Notes: generated by a model not told the origin, from the sequence alone. Positions 1 to 12,171 are shown, counted from the first letter of the stretch. The stretch is 64,000 nt of DNA from Apium graveolens (GCF_009905375.1 NC_133647.1:8565144-8629143), one strand, 5' to 3'. Numbers and translations: made by a program.

Positions 1-903
1 TTATTATGTTACGGGTTCTTTCTTTCTTGATGGCAACCTCCCTGACTATCACATTCAGGATTTGCCCTAAATCTTATTCCTCAAACTATGGCTCTCATCT
101 AAGTTCTCATCCTTAAGCTCTTGAACTTTTGGAACCCAAATTATGTAGGAACACCTCACTATCCCCTTATCATCTTTCTCGGAATGGATCTCTTCTCCAG
201 TCATTGACTCTCTGCCTTCATTCATCACTTTTTCTTGGCACAATATTATATTTTCCAATAATCCAGACCGCATAGCGATCTCAAATAGCTTTTCGGTACC
301 GGCTCCGGTTGCCTTTACTTCTATTTCCATTTTCTCAAAATCTCTTATCAACTCTCTTAGAGACAATATCATCTTGAGTTTCTCCTTTCTACTAAGGGCA
401 TTAACCACCATTTTGGCTTTCCCTGGATGATAAAGAATCTCATAATCGTAATCCTTGATTAGCTTTAACCACCTCAGTTGGCGCATGTTGAGCTCTTTCT
501 ACGTGAAAATGTACTAGAGCACTTATGGCTTGTGTAAATCTCGCACTTCTCTTCATACAAGAAGTGCCTCTAATCTTTAGGGCAAAACTATTGCCACGAG
601 CCCAAGCTCATGGGTGGGGATATCGAATTTTATATTCCCTTAATTGTCTTGACGCGTACGCGATTACCTTGATGTGCTGTATAATAAGCACCCTAATTCC
701 TTATGCGAAGCGTCACTACACTTCACAAAATCTCATTTTCCATCCGGCAACGCCAACATAGGGGACGTCACCAACCTTTGCTTCAGTTCTTAAAAGTTGT
801 TCTCACATTTCTCTGTCCATTCGAACTTCTCAGTCTTACGAGTAAGCCGCGTTAAAGGGGCTACTATCTTTACAAACTTGAACGAACCTCCGGCAGTGAC
901 CAG
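1..903 (-). pseudogene. Ty3-gypsy pol remnant (end of RT to RNase H)
   Basis: The minus strand, read from about 903 down to 1, encodes a decayed piece of a gypsy polyprotein. It starts at the end of the reverse transcriptase (residues like KIVAPLTRLTRK), continues into RNase H (SDASHKELGCLL), and reaches a typical RNase H end (YHPGKAKMVVNALSRKEK) at about 370-440. Several in-frame stops and shifts break it; the longest open piece is 67-486. The order and motifs fit a chromovirus-type gypsy element, but I cannot fix the lineage. Integrase would lie left of the window. It belongs to the element whose 5' LTR is 1354-5387. Confidence 0.8.
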
Positions 904-1170
904 CCAATCCTACCTCTAGTAGTCACCCTAACCATGGTTACCAATTCCTCAGCGATCATCTCTTCAGTCTTGTTAGGATCCTCCACGAGATCCTTCTCAA
1001 CAACAATCCCTTCTGGGACAACATCCTCAACCGCTACATCCTCAATATGAATATCATTCGGTCCCTCATTAGGGTGTTCCATTGGATCCACAATCTGATC
1101 CCTAATCAGTAATAAAACATCATCGCGCTGTTGCTCCTCAACCTCAGGGTTCGGAGTCCCGCTACTATAT
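904..1170 (-). pseudogene. gag 5'-end remnant of the same gypsy element
   Basis: About 180-430 bp inside the primer-binding site lies a short acidic open stretch with an ATG at 1080-1082. It is open to about 893, where the sequence becomes end-of-RT coding sequence. This is the position expected for the start of gag. The rest of gag, protease and most of RT is missing, so the element has a large internal deletion with a junction near 893-910. I rely on position more than on sequence similarity for calling it gag. Confidence 0.5.
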
Positions 1171-1338
1171 ACGATAACGAACTATGCTTCTATCACGATA
1201 TTTATAAGGGTTCCCATAAGGGTTTTAACTGTCAGTACTACGTTAGGTAGCCCGACTATGAACTTGGCAAGAGTTCTTATTATCTTAGTGAACTTATTAT
1301 CTTAACGTCACATCATCTCTGAGGTTTATAACGCTTGA

Positions 1339-1349
1339 CTCTGATACCA
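1339..1349 (-). other. Primer-binding site (initiator Met tRNA type)
   Basis: On the minus strand the sequence TGGTATCAGAG lies 4 nt inside the end of the LTR that finishes at 1354. It matches the common plant retrotransposon PBS complementary to the 3' end of initiator tRNA-Met. It fixes the LTR at 1354-5387 as the 5' LTR of a minus-strand element. Confidence 0.85.
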
Positions 1350-1353
1350 TTTC

Positions 1354-4300
1354 TGTAACACCCCCAAATCCGGGGTCGGGGATCCAGGTTGTCACGAGTT
1401 CCATTTCCCTTATCAATACTTAATCTTAACAGTCAACCAACTACTGCGTAAGGTGACCCCACAATATACACACACACCACAAGTTATAGTCTCAGAGATG
1501 AATACCAAAAATAACACAAGTCATTTTATTCCACAATTATAAACCATTTCACCTTAAAAAGGGTTTCTGAATAACTTACATATTCTGTGCCATTATTACA
1601 ATTCATAAATATACATAAGTCTGGTTCATCAATAGTTGAAAACCTAGCCTATTGGTAGCTCCTACCTCAGCTACGGCGGCATCAACGCTTCCAGAAAACT
1701 GCGGAATGTTTCCTAACCGCTTGCGAATTGGAAGCTTGGTCTTGTTCATCTTTTCTATCTGTTGTTGTGTGATGAAAGAAGAAAGCAAGGGTGAGCAACA
1801 AGCCCACCAAAATAATATGTATAATAATTAACAATATATGAGCATTCTCATAGTACTCATGAAAGTCTTGGTCAAGAAGAAATGAACCAAGTTGATATCT
1901 TAACGCGACCAAGTCGCAAAATATTCAGTATATAAGTATATATACTTTTCATAATCTTTAAAATCCTCTGACATGTATAATATACACAGAGTTCCAGTCT
2001 ATAACTGTATAAAAATATCGTTGCAAGGTGATCTCATATATCTAACCTTGTCTCAACGTTTTTCTGAAAATTTTTGACATGCATAAGATAATCATTACTA
2101 GATATAAGTTCAAAAGATGAAGTTACAAGATACTCCAATATACTTATATCTTTTCCGGATACTACTTGAACTACCATCATTCAAGGTATCATCAGTTTCA
2201 AAAGTTCATCACATAGATGAGACTACAAGAAAATGTTTGAATAGATTCAATCTTTGAAATATCATTCAAAAGAAATGAAGTTACGAGATACTTTATTTAG
2301 TCCTGATATATATATCCACATATATATCTCTTATACATTTCCTGGAAACCTCTGTTATGTAAAGTATGAACAGAGTTTGTAACATCCAATGAATTTTGGA
2401 AAGGAAAAGAATTTTGGCATAAACGCGATATCTTGCTGATCAGGCAAAAATACCAATAAGTAACCTTTTCTATTGTAGATGGATGAATTCCTCGCCGGTC
2501 ATCACCCTGGCCGCATTAGGACCTCGCGCTAGACCGTTACCTGGCCACTCACGCGTGGATGGACTGTCACCCAGCCTCTTACACCTTCATAGACCGTACC
2601 CCGGCCTGTCGCTTATGCCGACTCAATTAGATGGACTTACTTCCCGAACGTTGGGCAAGTAATCAAATTGTTTTCTCAAAACAGCAACCTCGTTGCGAAT
2701 ATAAAATACACCACAGAGCCGGATCCCTAAGATTTTTGAGCGAATATTCAAGTCTCCTTCGAAAGGAAGATCTTAAATCTGAAAACGAGTTTTGGGATCC
2801 GCTCTAACTTTTAAAATCATTTTGAAGACTCGAAACATTTTTAAGAATGTTTGGAGTAATGCCGATTTAATGAAATAAATCAGTCCCGATATATTAGAAA
2901 ATATCTGAATATTATTATTTAAATAATATTCCCATAAGGATAATCCTTATAAAAATAATTGAAGTAAAAGTTTTAAAACTTATACTTGAAATGAATAATA
3001 AATAACCAAAGATATACTTATACGAAAGTATGATCTTTATTTGAATAATCGAAAATAAGTTTGATTATCGAAACATTATTCTTTAATAAAATAAAGAATA
3101 TTATTTAATAAATAAGCGGAGTCATAAGTCCTCAAATGAATATTCAAAATAATATTCATTAAATAAAATAAACGGAGTCTTAAGTCCTCGAATGAATATT
3201 CAAAATAATATTCATTAAATAAAGTAAGCGGAGTCATAAGTCCTCGAATGAATATTCAGAATAATTTTCATTAAATAAAATAAAGTTATCAAATAAACCT
3301 TATTCGATTAATAGTTTTGAAAACTATATCAATATATATATATATATATTATACTCGGGAACATCGACTCTCGGTTTAGAAAAATGTTCACCTTTGGGTC
3401 CCCTATACTATGGGTATACGCAACTACTGCTTATCTCTAGCATAGGTATTATGCAACTTATAAGCAATTGAATCAACAATTAGATATCAAGATTACGAAA
3501 CAGACATGCATATATACCATATCACATGCTCCAATATATCGCAAGATTTGCTAATAACAATCATGCACTTATCACAAGATAATGCATATATATATACATC
3601 ACAACAACAGTATAACGGGTAGAAAACTTGCCTGAGTGTTCCCGGATAGACTTAAGCTTAGAGTGGGTCCGATAACCTATGAACAACAACATAAGTCGGA
3701 ATTAATCCCCGGTCGCTTAAGAAACTAGACTTTAACCAATTAGACCCCTAACGTTCGCTTTCGCGCTTAACGATTCACTTAAGTCGCTCGAGTACCCTCG
3801 GCTCCACCATTTTTAATAAATTAACCATTAAGATTTTTAAGGCGATTCTTTCGCGAGTACCTTACCAACTGCCTAATACACTTAACATAATTTCTTCATA
3901 CCCCAATTAGTCATTTAAAGTCCTTAACCAAGGTTTCAAACTAAGGCGAGGGGTAATGGTTCGGTCGTGAAGCGCCGTTACTTAAAACGGTCGTTTCTTC
4001 TAAACCGTACATCGGATTCAAAGAACCACATATCAAAACGAAGCTCGTAACATGAACTATCTAATCATGGCAATGGTCAAAACCTAACAGTGAGTTCACG
4101 GGTCCTGATGTTAAGAACAAAAACAGTCTAAAGTAAATCGGGCATTACGACGACTATGTTTACGCGATTACCAAGTTTTAAACCACCCCAAACAACCACC
4201 ATTCAACTCACAACCAACAATACAACCAACCCTCATCCAAACCTTACTACATCAGTCCCCAAACCTCAAGATTTTCCAATTTCTACAACCCCACACATGA

Positions 4301-5387
4301 ACTACTAGCTATACTTAAGTTTCATTAATTATAAACAAGATTTCAACATCCAAATCACTACAAATCCAATCCAAACTCTAAACACACAAGCATCATGCTT
4401 CTCATTTACTATAACCATCAAAACCATCTTAATACTCAAAGTAAAGTTAGGGTTTGGAGGTGTTATACCTTCCTTGGAGTGATAAGAGTAGCTAGGAAGC
4501 CTTAAGAAGCCTTGAGAAGCCTTGAGATAGCTTAGGAATGCTTGGATCTTAAAGAAAATCAAAGAAAATAAAGTTAGTAATCTTGAAAACACTATTCATC
4601 ATCTTCTTCCTTGATTTATTGGAAGAGATTCATGAAGAAATAGAAGCTTAAACTCCTAGGATATGCTTATCTAATCATAAGGGACCTTGGGTAAACCTTG
4701 CAAATTAACAAAGCTAGAAACTTGATTTTTGGAATTTTTCTCCTTGAAAAAATGAAAAAGTCGTGAGCTATGTGTTCTTGGAAGAGTATTTGCTTTGTTG
4801 AATGTTTTTGTGGTGGAAAATGAAATGAATGGGATATTTGGATGATTTGTTGGTTGTTTAAAGTGAGTGGAGTATGACTAAGCATGACATCATCTTGGTG
4901 ACTTCATCTCTTGCCACTTGTCATCACTTGGTGGTGGAAGCATCTTTTTATGCTAATCCTTGCTTAATTGTTTGGTTAATGACCGCTTATATGTTATACG
5001 ATTCGCTTAATTTTTGTTCTCGTTTATCGTTTGAGGGATCATACCCGGGATCTTATTACTTGGGTTCCCCTAAACCTTTCTCAATATATTATATTTCTTA
5101 TATGATCCTCTCTTATAATCCTTGAATTTAAATCCTTTTTATCCTGTTACCTTATACTCAATTCTTTCGGTATCTGGTGGATTTTCGGGAAAAATCAAAG
5201 TGTTCGAATTTGGATTCTGACGATCTTTACATACACTTATATACCATATAGAGTACTAATAAGATCTCAGAATAACAATAAAAGAACCTCTACAAAGTGT
5301 GGTATGAAAAGTTTTCTTATTCAACATAATCAGCAAAATCACTATTCATAAGGGTTTCAAAAAAATTCCAAAATTAGGGTTATTACA
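1354..5387 (-). mobile_element. Giant 5' LTR (4.0 kb) of a Ty3-gypsy element
   Basis: On the minus strand the LTR begins TGTAATAACCC at 5387 and ends GGGTGTTACA at 1354, directly beside the PBS, so it has the TG...CA form. It is homologous, in inverted orientation, to 16994-20558; both carry the same GC-rich 30-bp tandem block and the same terminal stretch with a TG-rich run. It holds no credible gene; short open frames inside it are chance. Its right end interrupts the pol of the Sirevirus that starts at 5388. The candidate right-hand target copy is AATAA (5388-5392); its partner is outside the window. Confidence 0.85.
2490..2607. repeat. GC-rich 30-bp tandem repeat in the giant LTR
   Basis: Three to four imperfect units of about 30 bp, built around GACCGT and CTGGCC-like cores, stand out from the AT-rich LTR. 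The same block in reverse orientation is at 19583-19703 in the related LTR, with the same number and order of units. Confidence 0.75.
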
Positions 5388-6833
5388 AATAATGTATGGA
5401 AGCTGGTGCCCAAGCCTAAAGGAAAGAATCCAATAGACACCAAGTGGGTATTCAGAAACAAGATGGATGAAAATGGCATAGTAGTCAGGAACAAAGCTAG
5501 ATTGGTTGCTAAGGGATATTGTCATCAAGAAGGAATAGATTTTGATGAAAGATTTGCTCCTGTTGCAAGACTTGAAGCCATCAGAATCATCTTAGCCTAT
5601 GCAGCCCATGCCAATTTCAAGATCTATCAAATGGATGTCAAAAATGCCTTTCTGAATGGAGATTTGGAGGAAGAAGTTTATGTCAGTCAACCTCCTGGTT
5701 TTGAAGATCCAAATTTTCCAGAACATGTCTATTATCTTTTGAAAGCACTTTATGGACTGAAGCAAGCACCTAGAGCCTGGTATGACACTTTATCAAAGTT
5801 CCTTTTGGAAAATTACTTCACAAGAGGTACTGTAGATAAAACTTTAATTTTCAGAAATGTTAATGGCTCTAGTATACTTGTTCAAATTTATGTAGATGAT
5901 ATTATTTTTGGCTCTACAGATGAGAAACTTTGCAAAATATTTGCCAAAGTGATGCAAAGTAAGTATGAAATGAGTATGATGGGAGAACTAACTTACTTTC
6001 TTGGCTTACAAGTTAAGCAAGTTAGTGATGGAATATTCATTAGTCAAACTAAATATATTTTTGATCTTTTAAAGAAGTTTGATCTAATGGATTGCACATC
6101 TGCAAAAACTCTCATGGCCACTGCAACTAAGCTTGAATTAAACACTACTGAAAAGTCTGTGGATATTTCAAGTTATAGAGGCATGGTTGGTTCACTTCTG
6201 TACTTAACAGCTAGTAGGCCAGATATAATGTTTGCTACATGTTTATGTGCTAGATTTCAGGCTGATCCTAGAGAATCTCATTTAATAGCTATTAAGAGAA
6301 TTTTCAGATATCTCAAGGAAACACCAAACCTTGTCATTTGGTACCCTAGAGATTATGGTTTTGATCTAACTGGTTATTCAGATGCAGATTATGCAGCTTG
6401 TAGAATTGATAGAAAGAGTACAACAGGAGCCTGTCAATTTCTAGGAAACAAGCTTGTGTCCTGGTTCAGTAAAAAGCAAAATTTAGTTTCTACTTCTATA
6501 GCTGAAGCTGAATATATTGTTGCTGGCAGTTGCTGTGCACAGATTTTATGGATGAGAAATTAATTGCTAGACTATGGTTTGCAAGTTGAGAGGATTCATA
6601 TTTTCTGTGATAACACAAGTGCAATTGCCATCACTGAAAATCCAGTACAACATTCAAGGACAAAGCACATAGATATCAAGTACCATTTCATAAGGGAACA
6701 TGTAATGAATGGTACTGTGGAACTACATTTTGTTCCCAGTGAGAAGCAGCTTGCAGATATCTTTACCAAGCCACTGGATGAATCCACCTTTTCAAGGTTG
6801 GTAAGTGAGTTAGGTATGCTTAATTACTCTTAA
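5388..6833 (+). pseudogene. Sirevirus A pol: reverse transcriptase and RNase H
   Basis: One reading frame runs from the truncation point to 6833. It has the copia RT start ([12 protein letters not shown]), the catalytic region [12 protein letters not shown], the active site YVDD at about 5889-5900, and a copia RNase H with SDADYA and the terminal block [11 protein letters not shown] single in-frame TAA at 6561-6563 splits it; element B has Gln at the same place. No frameshift is seen. As part of the Gag-Pol polyprotein it would copy the RNA and degrade the RNA strand in virus-like particles. The 5' end is lost to the gypsy LTR insertion. Confidence 0.9.
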
Positions 6834-6927
6834 ATCTATCTGAGTTAATTTGCAAGTTGGAATGCAGCCAGAAATTTAATTGATTTTTCAGTCTTGGATG
6901 AAATTTTGGCTAAGTCAATATATACAT

Positions 6928-7132
6928 CTCGACGGATGACCCTTATCCATCGAGTTTAATCATCCGTCGAAATACAATTTGCTAATAAAATTCAATTACT
7001 TTTCTGGAATATTTTATGTCTCGGCGGATAACAGTTTATCCTCATCCGTCGAATTGTCTTAATCTCAGCCGTTAATTCCATGTACATGATCAATCGAGTA
7101 TACTTACAGTTTGTAAGCATAACACGACGGAT
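6928..7132. repeat. Palindromic array in pol-ORF3 spacer of element A
   Basis: The 521-bp spacer between pol and ORF3 carries repeated copies of CTCGACGGAT and its reverse complement. An imperfect hairpin is at 6928-6954 (10-bp arms, 7-nt loop). Single arms are at 6961-6970, 7019-7030, 7043-7052 and 7122-7132. The same word recurs in ORF3 (9007-9123) and in the LTR (12172-12520). Confidence 0.85.
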
Positions 7133-7185
7133 AATAAGTGAAATTTTTACAGTTTATTTTTAAACGGCTATTTTAGGCAATTTCT

Positions 7186-7354
7186 ATTGGTTACTTTATT
7201 TTACTTTATTATTTTTATCAGTTATTTTTGAGATAGTATAAAAGCTTATTTCATTGCAATTGTTTTTCTTTTATCATTCTCAATTTAACTGCTCTAATTT
7301 CATTCTCTCTCAAAGCACTTACTCTCTTTCTCTTCAAGCTCTTATTCTCTAACA
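7186..7354 (+). promoter_or_regulatory. Putative internal promoter and leader of ORF3 (element A)
   Basis: An inverted CCAAT box (ATTGG, about 7186-7191) is followed by TATAAAAG at 7237-7244, then about 90 bp of pyrimidine-rich leader (7265-7350), then ATG at 7355 in the context AACAATGGC. This is the usual order of a plant core promoter and 5' UTR, about 100 bp below the palindromic array. Promoter activity is inferred. Confidence 0.5.
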
Positions 7355-10300
7355 ATGGCACCTGTTGTAAAGATTATGTCTCAAACTGGATTCATTTATG
7401 AGAATAACAATTTCACTGCATTAGTGAACAAGGGTATTCAGCAATCGGATGACTATCACAAGATGATGGACTTTGTGAAGAATTGCAAGCTCAATTATGC
7501 CATGCTGGAATCACCCACAATCTTCTGTGAAGTTGTTGAAGAGATGTGGACCACTGCTACCTATAACTCTACAGATAAGACCATCACTCTAACCATTAAA
7601 GGTAAAGAATTCTGTATAAATAGTGATGTGATAAAAGCATGTTTCAAAATTCCTGATAACAATGTGACTTCACCTTACACTAACACTGATATAGTCAATA
7701 TGCTCAATTCCATGCACTATGCACTTCCTACTTCTAAACTGAGTGATATTAGGAAAATGGGTCTTAGGAAAGAGTGGAGTTTCTTGTGTAATGTAGTTAC
7801 AAAGGTTTTCTCAGGAAAGATCAGCAATTTTGATTCAGTGAATATTTCCATGCTTAGCATGCTATACATGCTAGTTATAGATAAATTTTATAATTTCAGT
7901 GATCTTGTCTTGTTTGAGTTAGGTTTTAAATTAGGGGAGTTATATAAAAGAGGTAAAAATGTGTATTATGCTAGATTTCTTATGTTATTAGCTAACCACC
8001 TCTGTGAAGAGATTGTACTTGAGAACCCTAACAACAAACTGGATTGTTGGGTTCAAGAGAGAAGGCTCATTACAGATTTGAACAGGGCCAATCATCACAA
8101 GGATGTGCCAATGTTCTACTTTCCTGTAATGCAAGCACCTCAGGTAAGTGAGGTAAGTTCATCAATCCCTATAACTATTCCAACCTCCAAAATTTTTTTT
8201 AGTTCAAGAGTAGCTATGGCAACTGTGCCAATGACCAAACAGTTGCCTACCAAAGCTGCCAAACCTACTATTATTTCAAAATCCAAATCAAAGAAAGCCC
8301 CCTCTGGTATCTCCCAAAAGATGCCAGTTGAAAAATCCACTAAAGCCAAAGAGGGGAGTGTGAAGGAGGATAAGTTATATGAGGGAAGGGGTGAACATAA
8401 AAGAAACCCCAAGAATAAGGTTGGAGAGTTGAGTGAATCCCAGCCTAGCCACACTGCAGTTTCCCAACAAACCGCGGTGCTTAAAAAGGACAAAAACTCA
8501 TTTCTAGCTGCATCCTCCCAAAAGGATGTAGCTATTGAACAAAGCTCTCAACCAAGAGCACAGGCCAAGAGGGTTAGGGACACAAGCTCACCCCAAACTT
8601 ATGCCAGAAAGAAGAAATCAAAAACCTTTGGGGATGCACAGGGTACACACACTGTGCAAACTGGTGCTAAAGACACAGTCACTGCACCTTCACAAATTCA
8701 GCTTGATGTGGCTCCAATAAATGTGGAGTCACAGCCAAAATCTCTAGTTATAGAAGCACCTCAAACACCATACTCACCAACAAATTCTCTGGATGTGGAT
8801 ATGATAAACACATCAATTCCTGATTCCCCTTCTTTAACTCTGTTGGGGAAGCCAAAATCTAGTGCAAGTGAGCATCATCTTTTAGATGATTTGTTGGCTC
8901 ACTTGCCAATCCTTTCAGGAACTGTTGTGTCATCTGTGCCTAAAATATCTTCAATCAGCACAGAGTCAACAATAGTTTATTTTCTCAGCTCATTTATTTC
9001 TACTCTCTCGACGGATATTGCTCATCCGTCGAGTAGTGATTGTATCCCGACGTATAAGCCTAACAGCAGTTATCCGTCGGATAGCAAAACCACTCACTCG
9101 ATGGATATCACTCATCCGTCGAGTATCTCTGCACAGCTTCAAACTTTAATTCGTTCAAGTGCAGAAGATTTAGTGGTTGTACAGTCACTCTTAGGATTGA
9201 GAGAGAAGAGTGTTTTGAGTGAGAGTCTAGGTTGCTCCCAGGAAAAAGGAGAGGAAATGAGTGAAAATCTGCAATCTATTTCTTCAGGATTGGCAAAAGG
9301 GAGTGAGAGGAGTCCCACCTTAGTAGGTGAAGGTGAGGGTGTGAGGGTGGGGAGCCAGGGTGAGACCCTGATGCAATAAAAGAGAAAAAATGAGAGAAAT
9401 GCAGGTACTGGAGCAATAAGGATGGATGTCATTGCTAGTGAGTTAATGAATGCCCAGGATGCATACAGGGAAGGACTATCTCAGCATCCTAAAGCTGTTA
9501 TAGATTCCACTTCTCTTGATGCTGAGGCATTTACTCACCCTGTTCCAGCTTATCAAATTCTAGCTGAACAGGGCAATGACAATGCAGAAAGGATGTTCAA
9601 TCTGGTGCATACCACCCAGTCTATGCAAAGGGCTAAGGATGTCATCACAACTTTGCCTTCTACAGCTGGTGATGTGGACTATGAGACAGGGGGTTCAGCT
9701 GATTTCCTTTGAGATGGGAGTGGGGATAGTGAAGATGAAGCAATGGACATAGGGGGAGAAGTAGGCTCAAGCTCAAGGTCAGGTATGCCATCATGGGCAT
9801 TCTCAAAGCACTGTGATGAGCATTACTTCAAGACAACCCTGATCCAGTTAATTAATCAAACTCACACTGCTCTTCAAATCACTACCAATTCTAGCACCAA
9901 AAAGCTCATTCAGGCACATCTAGCCTCCCTGCAACTTCAGCAAATCCAGGGCTTCCAGCATGCTAGAGATATGAACACCATGAAGGGTGATATTGAGGAG
10001 ATGAAGAAGGCCATTTCAGATAAAATAGACTCTAAACTTCCAGACACTGTAATGATTGACATCAAGAGGCAATTAAGGAAAAATTTTGATCTTGCAACCA
10101 AGATAGAATCCTTGGATACAAGAGTGTCAGCTATGGAAGCATCTTTGACTACCATTCATCTCCATCAAGCCTAACAGACTGATCTACTTCAAAAACTGGT
10201 GGCAGCTCAAACCCCCTCTACAACTCAACTTGATGATAACAAAAAGGGGGAGAAAGGACCAAGTGAGGGGGAGAAGCTTCAGATACAAATCAGTAAAGTA

Positions 10301-11905
10301 ATTGTGCCTTCAATTACTATCTCAAAGCCACCAGTCACAGATGGTATAGATCTGATTCAAGTAGCAGCAGCCAACTTGAAAGTTGCTGAGAAAGAAAAGT
10401 TGAGTTTGGTCAACTGGGATAAGATTGATGAGGAGATACAGAAGAAGTTTGAACTTGTTAAGGAGCTAGTTAAGTCAGCCATCCATCACTCTCAAGTCAA
10501 GCAAATTAGTGTGAATGAGATGAGCATGAACTATCTGGAAAGAGGACAATCTTCCTGCATCAAGTCTCGAAAGGCTGAAATGATTCTTAAACCAAGGGAA
10601 AACTACTCAAAATCATCCTTGAAGAACCCATTGGACACTATGTATGAGACACCCAAGCCTGATGAGAAGAAGCTTCTATCAAGATCAATTGCCTTCTATA
10701 AAGATCCAGCTGATTCAGCTTCTAAAAGGAGGATTGCTAAGATTTTCAGGAATGGGAAAGAAATTTGTGTGGTGGCTGGACATCCTCAATTTGCTCAAGC
10801 AAAGAGAGAAGAAAAAGTTAGATTGAAGCAAGAAAAGAAGCAGGCTGCTCTAGATGCTAAAAAGGCTAAACAAAAGAGAGAGCAGATTGCTATCTTGGCC
10901 AAGCTACATGTTGTAAATTCATCACAACAAATACCCTATCAACCATCTGAAGCTACTGAATCAAGGAAGCAAGTTGAAGAACAGAAGAAATCTCCAAGAA
11001 AGAAAGAATTGGCTAAAAGAACTAAAAGGAGACTGGATATTATTGACAAGGAATTGGAAGATCAATTTCCTAAGGAATCCACACCAGCTACAACTCAAGC
11101 AACAAAGCCCTCTGTGGTATTTGAAGACATAAGGGTGGTGGATCCCTACAGGAATATTCATGGTGAACCTATTGTGCCCAAGGATGAGCCAATAGAATGG
11201 GAGAACATACCAATTCCAGACTTCAATCTACCAATCCTTAGCAAGCCAAAAAGGACAAAGTCAAGAGCAGTCAAGAAAGTGAAGTTGTCACCTCTCAAAT
11301 CCAAATCTATAGTCAAAGCTCAGCCCAAAGTCAATAGGGGAGACTATCTGTACTTGTGTGACATCAAAGAATTTTCTGATCTAAATCTCTATCTGGATGA
11401 ACTAGATGAAGTAAGAGGTATTGATGCATATAGAAACCTACCTGAAAGGTTAGTGTTCAAGTACAAAGGAGGAAAGGATATTCAGTGGCCACTTCACAGG
11501 ATTCTTCAAGAGAGTCAAGCTGTACTGATTAAAGTTTATTCATCCTTCAAGAAGAACTTTGGGTTTAATGTCACTGCAAGAAGACTAGTATTGAAGAAGA
11601 TTGAAGAACTAAGGAGTGTTAGAGCTAAAGATGCACTCCCAAAGACTCTAATCATCCCATACACAGGGAGATTAGTGCATCTTAGGCCCTACTGGCTGAT
11701 GGAGTTCATTGATGACAAAGGTGTGAGAAGATTCTTCAGATTGGAAGACCAATTGAGTATCTCTAGCAATGAGACTCTTTTAGAAATACAAGGAAAGCTA
11801 AATCTCTCAGAATCTGATGAACTAGAATTCCACAGGCAGTTCCAAAATCAGATTGAAGAAAACAACAGAAAGCGTGGAAGAAGATCCAGACCTTCAAGGA
11901 ACTAG
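7355..11905 (+). pseudogene. Sirevirus A ORF3 (extra ORF, 1516 codons, three stops)
   Basis: A single reading frame of 4551 nt between pol and the 3' LTR, interrupted only by TAA 9377-9379, TGA 9710-9712 and TAA 10172-10174. Residues 1-235 form a region with no name I recognise, ending in YYARFLMLLANHL; the same block ends the N-terminal region of the element B ORF3 (YYARFLMLIADHL). Next comes a Ser/Thr/Pro/Lys-rich region, then a helical, coiled-coil-like stretch (9840-10160), a Lys/Glu-rich part, and a distinct C-terminal region (about 11330-11800). I see no signal peptide and no clear membrane span, so the label envelope-like is positional only. Function unknown. Confidence 0.8.
9007..9123. 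repeat. Palindromes inside the ORF3 coding frame (element A)
   Basis: A perfect inverted repeat CTCGACGGAT, 7-nt loop, ATCCGTCGAG lies at 9007-9033. A second near-perfect one is at 9097-9123, with partial arms at about 9046 and 9071-9081 between them. They lie in the Ser/Thr-rich part of ORF3, where the frame reads through them. Confidence 0.85.
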
Positions 11906-12080
11906 ATAAATCTGCTCAGGCTAGAGGAGCATCTTGAAAATGACTGTGAGCAAAACTTTATACATTTTGTTATTTGAAGCACTTTTTAGTATTATCTACT
12001 TTTCTTTAAAGTTATATTTTTAGGGTGTTTTGTTATCATCAAGTATCTCTTAATTTATGGCTACAATTCCAATAGACATA

Positions 12081-12092
12081 AATTGGGGGAGA
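12081..12092 (+). other. Polypurine tract of element A
   Basis: AATTGGGGGAGA just before the 3' LTR matches the plus-strand primer site of LTR elements. The LTR start (TG at about 12097) follows after four T residues. Confidence 0.8.
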
Positions 12093-12171
12093 TTTTTGTG
12101 TATATGTTGTGTACTTGATGATTACTTGAACAAAACACCTTAGTAGATTTTACTTAGTAAAATATGTAGCA

